From: Toxorhynchites rutilus septentrionalis
Taxonomy: Eukaryota; Arthropoda; Insecta; Diptera; Culicidae
Assembly (NCBI RefSeq): GCF_029784135.1
Contig: NC_073744.1
Span: 28,254,981-28,318,980, forward strand
Reading direction: 5' to 3'
DNA length: 64,000 nt
Part shown: positions 10,669-21,721 of the stretch, piece after piece
Numbering within the stretch: position 1 is the first letter of the stretch
How the letters are laid out: every line of letters starts with the position of its first letter
Made by a program: the position numbers and the translations under genes
The notes under the pieces: generated by a model
The model's database searches: none
What the model saw: only the letters and a program-made list of their open reading frames with translations
Told to the model about the DNA's origin: nothing

Positions 10669-10857
10669 TGTCGGGTTACACAACCGTGTGACATCGATGC
10701 AAATTCGACCCTGACTATTTATCCAATTTCTACACATTTCTACACACATACTCGTTGCTATGGATACGGTAATAAATAAAAATTTTCATTCCATCTTCGT
10801 CACTTAGAGAGTAACTATGTTTTATTATTCTGCTCCGTTTTCCATTATCCTGCGATA
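10669..10857 (+). repeat. Copia 3' LTR
   Basis: Same length as the 5' LTR. The two differences I see are T for C in the GTAACTA(C/T)G stretch and G for A near the end (CTGC(A/G)ATA). The LINE reading frame resumes directly after it. Confidence 0.88.
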
Positions 10858-12154
10858 AAATTTACTGGGAAAGGAATTGTTTGGGTGAGGAGGGAGTTGT
10901 AAAACGGCATGAAAGGATTTTCTTGAAGATGGCGATTTATCAGCAGCGCCTTGCATTTCAGCGCTAGCAGTTGTAATTTCAGTCCGCCTTGTTCAATATT
11001 TCGCGCAAGCTGCTGCATCGGTACTCGCGCAGGCAGTCCTCTCCACGGGAAAGACCCCATTGTTGCTGTGATTTTCGCTGTATGTACAGTGTACAGTGGA
11101 ACGATCGATGCCACATACCATGTCCTCGATAAGATGAACGTATTCAGTAGTGTTATTTTTTGTTGTAAATTAAGGGTCCGCAGAGAATGAAGCCAAATAT
11201 GTTGCGCTACCTTGGAAACTAGCACATCCCAATTCAGCTTCACCATTTCGCGTATCGAGTTGGTGAAGACGATGCCAAGAATTTTCATCGTCTCCCTTGT
11301 CTGCAACCATGGCACTATCCAGTGATTTCCATCGGCCACACCTACATTAATTGAGATTGTCTTCTGAAGATTCAATTTCGCTCCAGCGGAGCATTCAAAT
11401 TGGCTATCCGCGTGAGCAATGGATGTAAGTAGATCGAGAGCAGCATCATTGAGAGCGGATCGCCCTGTCGAACCGATCTCTCTATGGGGAAGCTGCGTGT
11501 TAAATGCCCGTTTATCAGCAACCGAGACGATGATCGTTCGGCAATACGCTGCAGTTGTCCGATGAAGCTCTGGTTTATACCGAGCGAACGCATTGTACGA
11601 AAAAGAAATACATGAGAGACCCGATCGAACGCGTGGTCGAGATCGAATGAGATGAGCTTCCTTCTTCTCTTTTGGGCTATGATTTCTGCTACTTTATCTT
11701 TTAGTGCTAGAACAGCTTGGAAGATATTTCGGCCGGCATTGCAGCAATTTTGCGCTTCGCTCGGCAGATTATGATTTTCAAACACGTGTTGTAATCGGAC
11801 TTTTATGATTCTGCTGAGAACTTTAAAATCTACGTTCAAAAGCGTTATCGGTCGGAAGGCTCGTATGGTGTCGTTAATGTTTTTCTTCTTGACCAGCACG
11901 ATGGTGCCGCTTGTGAACTCGGGGGGTAATTGTGTTGTCATCGCTTCGTTCATTACCAGATTTAGCTCTCTGTGGATGACGTCAAAGGCTCTCTGGTAAA
12001 ATTCTACTAGTAGACCATCCGCGCCGGGGGATTTTATCTTCGCTGCTGTTTTTAATGACTTGTAAATCTCTTCAGTATCTATCTCTGCCATTAAGGCTGC
12101 GTTCAGTACGTCATCTGCGGATATGATTCTGTTGCAAACAAACGTGTCTTCCAT
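10858..12154 (-). pseudogene. LINE reverse transcriptase piece
   Basis: The minus-strand frame from 12154 holds RT motifs in order: KSPGADGLLVEF, FRPITLLNVDFKVLSRI, LISFDLDHAFDRVSH and VRQGDPLSMMLL. It stops near 11372 where the YADD box is expected. The reading resumes in another frame at LNLQKTISINVG and continues through the thumb region (LGIVFTNS, GGLKLQLLALKCKALL) to the copia junction. The missing catalytic Asp pair shows a small deletion around 11375-11395. Confidence 0.82.
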
Positions 12155-12316
12155 TTCATCTCTTTCCGCTGTATCTGCATAAAGCGTCGCAAACTATTCA
12201 TGCACGTGGTTTTCGATTGCGTCGGGGTCTCGCAGCAATTCGCCTGTCTCATTCCGCATTTTCGTGATCGTAATCTTTTTCCTCTGTCTTTCCCCCAGCT
12301 GGAATGTGGAGATACT

Positions 12317-13090
12317 TTACTTTACTAGTGTGTCATTTATACGCATGAAATTCTGCGCGAACTGTTGTTGATGCGTAAACATTTGTGCTTTTAACCGATT
12401 GATCGTCGTTAGCATTGCCGGATTTCGGTAGTAGTTTTCGTATGCGAGTTTGAGCTGCGAATCTGAACGTTGGTGGTGAACGTGGAACATGCTGTATGCT
12501 TCCAGGGACTTCCATTTGAAAAATGAGGCTATTTTTGGCTTCGCGCATGATAGCCACCAGTTTATCCAACTGTTAAACTGCCCTCGTTGGCGAGTCCAGA
12601 ATTGCCATCGGATTTTCAATTCATCTATGGCTTCCTGTGTAAGGAGATGTGGGCGTAAGCACCAAAAGCCTCGACCCTGCGCCCGGCCGAGCTGCGGTAG
12701 ACAAATTCGCGCTGTGAGAACTTTGTGGTCGGTAAAACAACATACATGTGTAGCGGCACTCCGTACCTGCTCGCAAAGTCCTTTGCTGACGTACAAACGA
12801 TCCAGCCTGGATGCTGTATTGTGTGTAATATACGTTGGTGCGGGGGTGTCGGGGTATAATCCAACCCATACATCGTGCAGTTGTAGTTGCCGTACCGTCG
12901 CTTGCAGAGCGGGACTCGTGTTGTAGTGTGTGGCATCGTTCGGCCGAAGCACACAGTTGAAGTCTCCGGCGAGTATAACGTGCTGGGTGTTGTGTCGGAG
13001 ATATTACGCGATCGTGCCGTTAAAGAACCGTTTTCTCTCGGCACGCAGAGCTGTCCCTGATGGTGCTGATTTACCGTTGATGGTGTATAT
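12317..13090 (-). pseudogene. LINE AP endonuclease piece
   Basis: Minus-strand frames show VILAGDFNCVLRPND and, in one open frame from 12952, SRLDRLYVS and FTDHKVLTARI, the DFN and S-D-H motifs of APE-type endonucleases. The start of the domain (YTINGKSAPSG and, beyond the MITE, RMVAFIYTI) is in register across 13091-13446. At least one stop lies in front of VILAGDFN, so the piece is not functional. Confidence 0.78.
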
Positions 13091-13446
13091 CAGGGATTCT
13101 CAAGCTATTTTGGCCATGGGACCAGAATGAGGAGACACAATCGACCCCTACTGCCAAATTATTTTAAAAATTTTATTTTTATCTTATTATTATCACTCAA
13201 AAACATTGCGGTTGGTTAAGTGAGTAAATTTGACATAATTTTCTTAACAATTAATGAATATAATATTCAGTGAATATAACATAAACATAATTATTGATGC
13301 AAATTACGACAATAATACTTTCTACTAAAATTTTGGTCATTCTTATAAAAAGATGGTTCACGTAAAACCAAATGAGAACTTGTGTCAATTAATAGTGCTC
13401 GATTTTTAGACCTCGTTGACTCCCAAAATCAGTTGGAGGAACCCTG
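13091..13446. mobile_element. hAT-like MITE, 356 bp
   Basis: The termini CAGGGATTCTCAAGC and, reversed, CAGGGTTCCTCCAAC match at 11 of 15 positions. The flanks GTGTATAT (13083-13090) and GTGTAAAT (13447-13454) match at 7 of 8, an 8-bp target duplication. It contains no frame of note. It sits inside the LINE endonuclease, which reads on when it is removed. Confidence 0.82.
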
Positions 13447-13671
13447 GTGTAAATGAATGCTACCATACGATTTTCCTTAAATGATATTTGATGTTTCATT
13501 CCTTCGCGTTGACTTTACGATGACGGGGCATTTTATGTGTAGCGCACTTAACGCTCCATCTCGAAATGAACCAAAAATTTCAATATCTCCGGTAACAAAG
13601 AAAAGAAGAAATTTCAGTTTCGTCATTTTGAAAGACCAAAAACCAAAAACTTCTCCCGACAATTAATTTGG

Positions 13672-15274
13672 TTAGGATTCGGAGGATAAAATCGGTTCTT
13701 GATTGGAGCCTAACACATGCAATGAACGATTATTCGTTTCTTCTGTGGAAACAATCGCAACACCTGCCCGTTTCGACTTATCTTTCCGACGAGGTCGTCG
13801 GTTTTTCTTGTGCAACTTAACACCTTTGAACTCCATGCCGTGTTCTCGTATTTTGTGCTGCGTCAACGCATAGTTGAATCTGAAATTGAAAAAAGCTAGA
13901 ACATGTGCTACGTAACGATAGAATACCGTACCTGTAACCAGCTCCACAAATATCGCAAGTGATTCTATCGCCTGTATGTTTCATAACATGCAATCGTAGC
14001 TGACTTGGTAGGTAAAATGCCTTGTCGCAGTACGTACATTTGTGTTTCAGCGTGGTCTCATTGGAATGCTTATTCTTCATATGCCTCAGCAGCCCTTTCC
14101 TCCAACCGCATTTAATTCCACAAATGTTACAATCAAATGTTTTCTTTTCGTGGAACGATTCAATGTGCATGTATAACTCTTTCCTGATGTAGAATTGTTT
14201 CCCGCAAATATCGCAAACATAATCTTTCTTGTCGCTATGAATTTTCATATGTGAAGATAAATTACTTTTGTGTACGAAAATTTTACCACAAATCGGACAA
14301 ATCTGGCTAGTTTCTCGCGATCCCGACCGCGCTTTTTTAGGTTTTGATTTAGCCGCAGAGATTGTTTCCTGGTTTTTTGAGGGAATCTTTTCTAGAGGGT
14401 GCTTATCATCCGAATTGATTCCGGTAGAATTTTCGAAACTCTCATTTGATATCTGATAACTTTCTGTGGAGATGTAGTCTTCATTGCTATTCAGCGCATT
14501 ATCATCAATTATAAGTTCTTCCCTTTTTATATACTCGTAAACTGCACATCCAGCATGCGGCTCATCGTTCATTTCAAAACGGGGGTTTTCATGATTCTTA
14601 TCCTGGTCTTGAATCTCCAGTTTGATGTCCTCCATCGTCAGCAGTTTATTTTCTGGATCTGTCTGGAGCTCCTCGCCACGGCTGAATAAAACATCCAATT
14701 TATGTTGTGTAGATTCACATTTTTTCAAAAACTCTACAAATGACTCTATCGACTCTGTACAATTGTTGCAAATCCCCTGGGGAAAATCTGACCTCGAAAA
14801 ATATTCACCCAAACATAATTGCAGAAAACCTTTCCCATCTTTGATGTCGTGCAGCTGAAGCTCCATGGGCCCTTCTTCTCTATTACCACACAGTCGGCAA
14901 TAGATTTTGGGATTAATATCTGGTTCCCGGTCACCAACCTCAGCTTTTCCGTCAATGCTTTGTTGGGCGCGCAGTTCCATCTCATTCTGGTTCGGTTCCT
15001 CTATATCCTTCGTCGGCCAGGCATCCGGGAAAAGACGGGGTATTTTATAGCTCCTGTCAATGTACTTCTCTTCGAAATGTTTTTCACAGACTCGCTTATT
15101 TTTGGGGATTCTCTGGCTTTTCCTATTCTGACCCCAAATAGTATCACGCCACCAACGCTGGAGACCGTCCGACTTGTATGCGGTCATGAAGAAAACTTGC
15201 CCCAACTGTGAAGTGCAGCCAGGGATGAAGCAATCCCGGCGGTTTCTCTTCTGCATGTTTTCTTTTGCCAGCAT
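13672..15274 (-). CDS. THAP-ZAD-C2H2 zinc-finger protein 1
   Basis: Exons 15274-13932 and 13879-13672 (intron 52 bp, GT-AG) give 516 residues. A THAP zinc finger spans about 15-85 (CFIPGC, then CEKHF and a PRLFP stretch). A ZAD spans about 126-195 (YCRLCG, then ICNNC). An acidic linker follows, then five C2H2 fingers from about 326; the last, CDICGAGYR-F, is split by the intron. The tail HKIREHGMEFKGVKLHKKNR is basic. A nuclear DNA-binding protein that dimerises through ZAD is expected; targets are unknown. I use ATG 15274 because the open frame further up starts with GTG; ATG 15256 is an alternative. The gene is divergent from the ZAD gene at 21.8 kb, with which it shares a promoter block. 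Confidence 0.92.
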
Positions 15275-15324
15275 TCTCCACACTATCACTTTTTGTTCGT
15301 ATCTGCTTGAGTCTCAGTTGTTAT

Positions 15325-15406
15325 GGCCAGGCCCCGGCCAAGAGGATATGATCCGCGAGTCAAGCGTCAAGATGTGTTGCAAGTTTAGCTGTCATTGCCA
15401 AACTAT
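15325..15406 (-). promoter_or_regulatory. Promoter/5' leader block shared with the 21.8-kb gene
   Basis: Read on the minus strand, 35 bases starting ACTCGCGGATCATATCCTCT and ending in GGCCGGGGCCTGGC are the same as plus-strand 21760-21794. A preceding stretch (TAGTTTGGCAATGAC...ACACATCTT) also matches at about 34 of 37 positions, separated here by about 8 extra bases. The block lies about 50 bp upstream of the start codon, in gene orientation, as in the other gene. It is probably core promoter or leader. Confidence 0.75.
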
Positions 15407-15483
15407 CAAACTCGGCCTTAGGGCATCCACAAGATGTTTGGACTAAAGGTGTAACCACAGCAGTGGAACTCCATACAATTCAC

Positions 15484-15677
15484 TAAAGGCTGATTTAGAC
15501 GATGCCAGTCAGCGCTCTAGTTGAAGTATCCAGTGAATAGAGAACAGACACTCTGTTCAAGTTAGAGGCCAATTACTTGTTCGATACTGGTACAAGTATC
15601 TTGAACAGAGTGTCTGTTTTCTGTTCACTGGATACTTCAACTAGACCGCTGACTGGCATCGTCTAAATCAGCCTTTA
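15484..15677. mobile_element. Palindromic foldback MITE, 194 bp
   Basis: The left arm from TAAAGGCTGATTTAGACGAT is repeated as a reverse complement ending in ATCGTCTAAATCAGCCTTTA, with arms of about 75 bp and few mismatches. A TA target duplication is possible at the ends. It lies upstream of the divergent promoter of the 13.7-15.3 kb gene. Confidence 0.83.
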
Positions 15678-16149
15678 GACTTAACTAAAAAATGAGTGGG
15701 TTATATGTATGATATAACCGCCAAGATGAAGTGGGACTAGGTTAGCTTAGCAATCATTTGTTTGTATTGATTAAATTTTTGATTGAATGAAACAATTTTC
15801 AAATTCAATCGAATTCAATATATTTGCTTTGTGAGTAAACAGATTGAATAAATGCCATGTAAGGTCAATTCATGTATTGTGATAGATTATGTTCTTCGTT
15901 ACAAGTAAATTTAATGACAGTCCATTTTCGTTTGATACGATGCCTAGGACAAAATATGTGAACCGAAGAAGTATCAAACGAATATTTTATTTTACATTTC
16001 CCTCTGAAGTTTGCATCTCTCAAGTGTACGTACTTCTCATAACGCGAATTTGTTTGATTCGTTGAACTTCAGGTACTCATTGCCGGAAATTCAGTGAGTA
16101 GAAGATACGAAGGCATATCCTTCAATGCAATCTTGAATAACCGAGCCAA

Positions 16150-16755
16150 AGGGTTGTGTTCGTACCCGTTTTTGTAATCCGTGTTAGGAAAACACTTTTC
16201 GGAGTGCAAAAAAAACATGCGGGTGCAGAAGTACCCCCGGCTCGCATGAATCAACAACTTCAACTTATACCGTTCTCAGGAAACATATTCTAACCTGTAC
16301 AAAGGCAAGCGAGTACAAAAGTACTCGCAGTTTGCATTTATTTGCAAACCCGATTTCCCCAGACACCTTGATTTTGAAGGCAAACACATTTTAGTCGGAA
16401 CAAAAATACCCCCGACCTGCATGAATTTGCATTGTCAATTCTCCCAGACACCTTGGTTCTGAAGTCTGTGTTGTGGAAACACATTTCAGTCGAAACAAAG
16501 ATGCTCCCAACTTGCATGAATTTGCAATGCCAATTTCCCCACACTCCATGGATTTGAAGTCTGTGTTAGGCAAACACATTTCAGTCGGAACAAAAATACC
16601 CCAAAATACTTTCATGTACTTTCCAACACTGCTTGGTTTTGAAGTCTGTGTTAGGGAACACATTTCGGTGAGAACAAAAATCCCCATACTTTCATGTATT
16701 TGCAATGCCGATTTCCCCCAGGCTGCTTGGTTATGATGGCTGTGTTGGGGATACT
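16150..16755 (-). repeat. Degenerate tandem repeat, about 100-bp unit
   Basis: Five to six units recur with the core GTGTTAGG-AAACACATTTCAGTCGG, then ACAAAAATACCCCC, CTTGCATGAATTTGCAATGC and CAATTTCCCCAGACACCTTG. Units differ by 10-25 percent and vary in length. A single unit in opposite orientation occurs at about 59763-59815. The frames here are products of the repeat, not genes. Confidence 0.8.
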
Positions 16756-17346
16756 GTAAATCTGGCCAATCAAAACAAAGTAGTTAGGGCGTTCAGATAA
16801 CGCTTAACATTTTACAGTTATTCAATTGTTTATCTAATGATAAATAACATTTCATTAATTGCGATAGATGCGTAGAAATATTCCCTATCAATTGATGCAA
16901 ACATCTTTCCGATACAGAAAGAAATGTTCGAGTTATAAGCATTTGGAATCTTTCATTTTTTCCTGCATGTTCTGCGTTTAGGTTTTCATTTTACCCCCCA
17001 TATACTCCGGTAAGACGTAGTCCCACGTCAAAAGTGTCCACATTTTCATCGCTTGTTTACCAGGGGTTAGACATCAATTGAATATAGGCTACCCAAAATC
17101 AAAATCAATATGGCGTCATTTGTTTATCAACTTATCATTTACAAGGATTGAAATCGAAAAGTGCGCTGCTTTATTCTAACTGCATGAGCGATTTTCATAT
17201 TTCGGTTTCACATGGAGGTGTTCACATTTAACATGGAGTTTAAAGTTAGCCACTTTTCAACTATATAACCGGACCGAGTTGCAAACAACAGTAATTGATT
17301 GAACCAAAATGTCAGTAAACCGCAGCAATATTGGGTACACTGGCAA

Positions 17347-18190
17347 CGAGATGGAAAATGAAAGGTGGGAAGATTTTTAAATCTGTGACGTCACAGATTT
17401 TGTTTATGCATGTTACTTTTCTTATAATAGTCCACTACATAGGAAAAGTGTTGTTATTACAAGTAAAAATAAGCAGATGAAATGAACGAACAATTTTTTT
17501 CTTAAAAACAATGTTAGCGTTCAAAATCATAAAAGCCCAACTGACAATTTAGCAGAAACAGAAATTTCAGTATTATTGAGGTATTCTAAACATAATTTCA
17601 ATTCAATTTTTCTTCTCGTTCGTCGACCAAAAACGTAAATGAATAAAGTCAGAGTCACATTATCTTTTGTTCCTTTAACGGAGAAACATTCAACAGTGGA
17701 TGGGAAAAAAGGTTGCAAGTTTTTTCATGTAAAATTCACTTGAAAAATAAATTCAATTGACTCCGTATGAACTAGATTGAGACGAAAAGTTTTCCGCTTG
17801 TGTCTTAGTTTTAGACGAATGAAGTGTTCAACACCCTAATTGTGAAAAAAGTAATTACAATTGCTGGCAAGAGAAAAACTTCCATGAAGTTGCTCTAAAA
17901 TCCAAACGTAGTAGACATTAGAATACTATTTCTGATGTAAGAAGAAATCAAAGAAAAAAATAAACATTTTAGTTTGTGACATGTTCTGTTTTTTTTATAA
18001 TGCGAAAAATATATTTTGGAAATATGTAATTAGTTTCTATGTATCCTCTTTCAAATTTATTCGCTGACACACTCAATGTTGTGACTGGTATGCCTGATAT
18101 GTGAACTTCCAATCTTCCAGGCTACTAATACAATCAAAGTTTAACACAACCAAAACTCGTGAATCTTCCCGCCTTCTATTCTTCATCTCG
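17347..18190. mobile_element. Mutator-like non-autonomous element, copy 1
   Basis: The ends CGAGATGGAAAATGAAAGG and CCTTCTATTCTTCATCTCG are imperfect inverted repeats of about 25-30 bp. The exact 9-bp flank CACTGGCAA (17338-17346 and 18191-18199) is the target duplication. A palindrome CTGTGACGTCACAG lies just inside. A 9-bp duplication with such ends suggests the Mutator superfamily; no transposase is present. Confidence 0.8.
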
Positions 18191-18220
18191 CACTGGCAAT
18201 ATGAGGGATTTGACGTTTTA

Positions 18221-18455
18221 AGTGCGATTCACATACAACATCCACATCACGTTCACGTTCCGTCCTGTCACGTTGCGTCAATTATCTTTCCAAGCAGTTC
18301 TTATGCAAACATTCACATACACCGGCAACGGCAACTTCGACTTGCCGTTGCTGGTGTATGTGAATGCTTCAACAGGAATTGCATGGAAGAATAATTGACG
18401 CAACGTGACGTGACGGAACGTGGACGTGACGTGGATGTTGTATGTGAATCACACT
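18221..18455. mobile_element. PIF/Harbinger-like palindromic MITE, copy 1
   Basis: The ends AGTGCGATTCACATACAACA and the reverse complement TGTTGTATGTGAATCACACT are long inverted repeats. The 3-bp flank TTA is present on both sides, and the uninterrupted sister sequence at 20509-20528 has a single TTA. The TWA duplication fits PIF/Harbinger. Confidence 0.85.
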
Positions 18456-18478
18456 TTAGTCGTACCCCTGTTGTTTAC

Positions 18479-20228
18479 GTGAAGAATATAATTTTTTCAG
18501 GCCCACTTGATTTGAGTGTGTATGGATTCCTAGCTGTCTTAACGCAAGGTCTTTAATGAAGAATGATGAGATGGGAAGGTTGATATAAACATGTTTATAA
18601 TTAAATAAGTTTATCAAATATTAATATTGCCCTTCTTTAATTATTCAGTGCAGTTTTATCGAAATTTGATAGAGAAATGAAAAAAGGAATGTTTTTTTCA
18701 ATATTTTTCTGAGATGGTTATTAAAATTATTTATTATTTAACCCCCACACCCCCCCATTATTTGTTAGTTTTTCCTGCTTTTCGTGCTTTGACCTATCAT
18801 TTTGACAAGATGATTTTGAGGTTTAAAATTGTGACAAGATATAAATCTGGTGTGAAAGAGCGAATTGTGGAAAATTAAGTGGCAAATTTTCTAAACTTTA
18901 TTAAAGTTTTTCTGTAGTATTTAAATTCTGAGTTTGTTTGAATGACCGACTGAAGTTGATCCATAGAAGAATAAGATTTCATTTGATATGTCGATTTTTG
19001 AAATCGACTCAATGGTTGAAAAGTTATGACGTTTTGGAAGAAATCTTACTTACTTAATCATCAATAGGCCCCAGTGGCATGTGCTGTACACAAAATTCGT
19101 CTCCATTCACATGAATTTTATATTTTTTTCCAATTCTCAACTTTCAAACTTTTTTTAAGGATCAATATATCATATCTTTCTATTAATCCGCAAACATACC
19201 TAGTAGTTACTTAAAAAACCAAACTCATAAACGACAAAAAGAGTCTTTGATTGTATATTTTTTATATATTTTTTATATATTTTTCACAGTTTTACAGTAC
19301 ACATTCACTTATTGGCGCTTTTTTAGTTGGAGTGCTGTTTAATTGGCGGTTCTTTGCTAGTCTTTGAATGTTAAACTCAAAAAATGAAGGCACAGTATAG
19401 AAGTTTTTTGGTTTGCAGTTTGTTTGACAAATATTTTAGTTTAAAAATATATAGAAATATATATACAAATATAAAGTGAAATATATCACATCCACTATTC
19501 AAGAAAGTTGATGATACTTTTATTTTCTAGCATCAATCCAAATGCAGTAATACTAATTATTATTATGGCCGCACTAAAAGACTTGCTAGAAATTTGAATT
19601 TTGTTTTCGTAATTATTAATTGTATCCATTTTTTATAGTTCACATGGTTTCGGCACCAACGGCGCTATAATTTTCTATATATATATTTTTTTTTGAAAAC
19701 TGAGGATTTTTTACACATTTACATTTTTTACTCAGAATCAGATGTGTTCTTTTTTTCTTTTTTGAGTTATAATTTTAACCGAGATGATCGATTTATCAAA
19801 TTAAAAAAATAATTTTGTTTTCGTGATTAATAATTGTATCTGTTTTTTTTTATAGTTTACATTCATTTAACTATGTCGATTATCTGAATCGGTTCAGTAG
19901 ATCAGAAGTCATAAATTTTTGAAAAACGTAATTTTTGGAAAAAAGGTGAAAAATGATTTATTTCGGTTAAATTTGAAAAATCATAATTTAAAAACGCAGA
20001 AGAACACATTTTGGATGTTATATAAAAAATCCTCAGCTTTCCAGAAAAAATATAAAAAAATATTGCGCCCTTGGACAATGCAAACTATAAAAAACAAATA
20101 CGATCAATAATTAAGGAAACAAAATTATTTTTTCTGCAAGTATAGTATTTTTTTAAAAAAAGACTAGCTAACTGGCTAATTTGATATGTCGATCATCTGA
20201 ATCGGTTTAGTAGTTCAAAAGATATGAG
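18479..20228. other. AT-rich gene-free stretch
   Basis: I see no gene. A segment of about 50 bp (TTTTGTTTTCGT...AATTGTATC...TTTTTATAGTT) occurs at 19604-19640 and 19813-19860, and GATATGTCGAT...ATCTGAATCGG occurs near 19873 and 20183, so it contains decayed dispersed repeats. The 63-residue frame at 19919 is low-complexity. Confidence 0.45.
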
Positions 20229-20528
20229 TTCAAAATCAAAATCAATATGGCGTCATTTGTTTACCAACATATCATTTGCGAGGATTGAAATCGTTGAAAT
20301 CACGGAGATAGCGCTGCTTTATTTCTAATTGCATGAGCGATTTTCATATTTCGGTTTCACATGGAGGTGTTCACATTTAACATGGAGTTTAAAGTTAGCC
20401 ACTATTCGATTATATAACCGGACCGAGTTGTAGACAACAGTAATTGACAGAACCAAAATGTCAGTGAACCGCAGCATTATTGGGTACACTGGCAATTTGA
20501 GGGATTTGACGTTTTAGTCATACCCCTG
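20229..20528. mobile_element. hAT-like MITE A, copy 2, one end missing
   Basis: It matches copy 1 from ATCAAAATCAATATGGCGTC through to GTCATACCCCTG but lacks the CAGGGGTTAGACATC end. It preserves the empty site for the Harbinger-like MITE and for the Mutator-like element. Confidence 0.82.
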
Positions 20529-21721
20529 CCACTGTCACTCGCGAGAACTGCCAAACTCTCAAGCTGGTATAAATCAAGGCGCTTAACATACCACCTGGTG
20601 GGTCAAAATGTGAAAACCACTCTACAGCCATTAATTTACAGGATGACATTAACACACTTCTAAAATAAAAAATTATGAATGAAAATTTACTTTTCTATTG
20701 CGAATATGTACTCTATGCAATACAGTATTACGTAATATTGAACTGGAATTGTGTCTGATGATGATTTTATATAATAATGGCGAGTTTTTGTAAGTGTTGT
20801 GTGTTGTGAAATATATAGCCAAATGGTTAAGAGAGCGTCGTGTTTTAGGTAATCGAATAACTTAAGAATCTCCATTCAAATTTTAAGGTTGCAAAACTGC
20901 CTTCTTTAAATTTTCGCGAATTTGACGAATGTTTCGAGTAAAATATGATTAGCGAATTATTAGAGGCGAATTGACGAATTTACGTTGGATTTACAACCAG
21001 ATGGCGCAGCGAGTAAAATAAGGATGTTTTGTTTTTTTGGTATTAAATTCGTTCAAATTTTCTAGAAAAATCAGAATTTATCTTCAAATTTCCCGGTTTC
21101 ATGTATTCTTTCCACGCTGAAAAGGTTAGAAAATCATCATTTTACAATGTGTTATGTGTATTACGAGGAATGGCTTGTTATGAGTATTGTAACTTTAATT
21201 TTTTTTCAACTAAGTAATCGATGAATAACGTGTTTTGCGCTAAAAATACTGCAAATTCTTCTCGTATCGGCCCCTACATAATCAATTATATCAGCCAATT
21301 TGATATGATATTGATTTCATCGCAATTATCCATAGTATGAATAACCGGTATGCATTATCAAACATAAAATTTTCGAAGATTATCTATGACTTTGGTCAAA
21401 TCGCGTGTTGAAACCATCGTAAATATACAAAACTCCAATGTTCTTACCATATACTGACGACATTCAATGGCTGAAATGAATCTAAATTGAAATAAAATGA
21501 ATAATCACCACCGAATCTTGCTTTTCAGTGCGTAAAATAAACAAACACCCTCACTTTTGTGGTTCTGAGCTCTAATGTAGATGTCGCATGAGCTGATTCA
21601 GCTTTGCGTAAATTCGTCAAATGAACTGCAAAGTTTAAAGAATCAATCAATCATTAGCGAATGGGCGCACCTTGTTACATAGATCTGCCTTGAGCTCACC
21701 GAGTAGTTTGTTTAGTTCGTT
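20529..21721. other. Intergenic stretch before the 21.8-kb gene
   Basis: No gene is seen apart from a dispersed repeat at 20970-21199. The rest is AT-rich and holds no recognisable motif. Confidence 0.45.
20970..21199 (+). repeat. Dispersed repeat R2, copy 1
   Basis: About 230 bp, from ACGTTGGATTTACAACCAGA through TTTCCCGGTTTCATGTATTC to GGCTTGTTATGAGTATTGTA, recur at 59188-59418 with roughly 5-8 percent difference. No coding frame; family unknown. Confidence 0.8.

Larger units (their letters stand above)
6668..10857 (+). mobile_element. Ty1/copia LTR retrotransposon, broken
   Basis: Two 189-bp direct repeats start TGTCGGGTTACAC and differ at only two visible positions. Immediately inside lie a primer site resembling an initiator tRNA-Met fragment (GGTTATGGGCCCAG) and a GAGGAGGAG polypurine tract. 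The order is gag, protease, integrase, reverse transcriptase, RNase H, which defines copia. The flanks AAATC and AAATT suggest a 5-bp target duplication with one change. The insertion split a minus-strand LINE. Several frameshifts and a deletion in RT make it non-autonomous. Confidence 0.93.
4690..13490 (-). mobile_element. APE-type LINE remnant carrying three insertions
   Basis: Read on the minus strand, the element runs endonuclease (13490-13447 and 13090-12317), reverse transcriptase (about 12154-10858) and C-terminal zinc-binding region (6667-6273 and 4969-4724). The ORF ends with TAA at 4726-4724, followed by an AATAAA-bearing 3' end near 4690. The reading resumes across each insertion: a hAT-like MITE (13091-13446), a copia element (6668-10857) and an ITmD37E transposon (4972-6270). 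Frames contain several stops and shifts, and the YADD box is missing, so it is dead. Endonuclease plus RT places it among APE-class non-LTR elements; I do not assign a clade. Confidence 0.8.
17061..18470. mobile_element. hAT-like MITE A, copy 1, interrupted twice
   Basis: It starts CAGGGGTTAGACATC and ends GTCGTACCCCTG, flanked by an exact 8-bp duplication TTGTTTAC (17053-17060 and 18471-18478). Removing the two inserts (17347-18190 and 18221-18455) leaves about 320 bp, close to the uninterrupted copy at 25599-25923. Confidence 0.88.

Noticed and set aside
6668..10857. Integrated animal virus
   Set aside because: The protease-integrase-RT-RNase H order, tRNA-iMet primer site and lack of any envelope region mark it as a copia retrotransposon.
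13477..13666. 61-residue frames on both strands near the LINE 5' end
   Set aside because: No recognisable motif; probably the 3' UTR or flank of the 13.7-kb gene and LINE remnant.
14268..14858. Plus-strand frames opposite the 13.7-15.3 kb gene
   Set aside because: Antisense shadows of the zinc-finger coding region.
16391..16736. Open frames of 87-104 residues on both strands
   Set aside because: They follow the period of the 100-bp tandem repeat and have no domain.
16150..16755. CRISPR-like array
   Set aside because: Units are long, degenerate and have no short identical repeats with unique spacers; the genome is clearly eukaryotic.
18101..18394. 97-residue frame
   Set aside because: It spans the junction of the Mutator-like element, MITE A and the Harbinger-like MITE.
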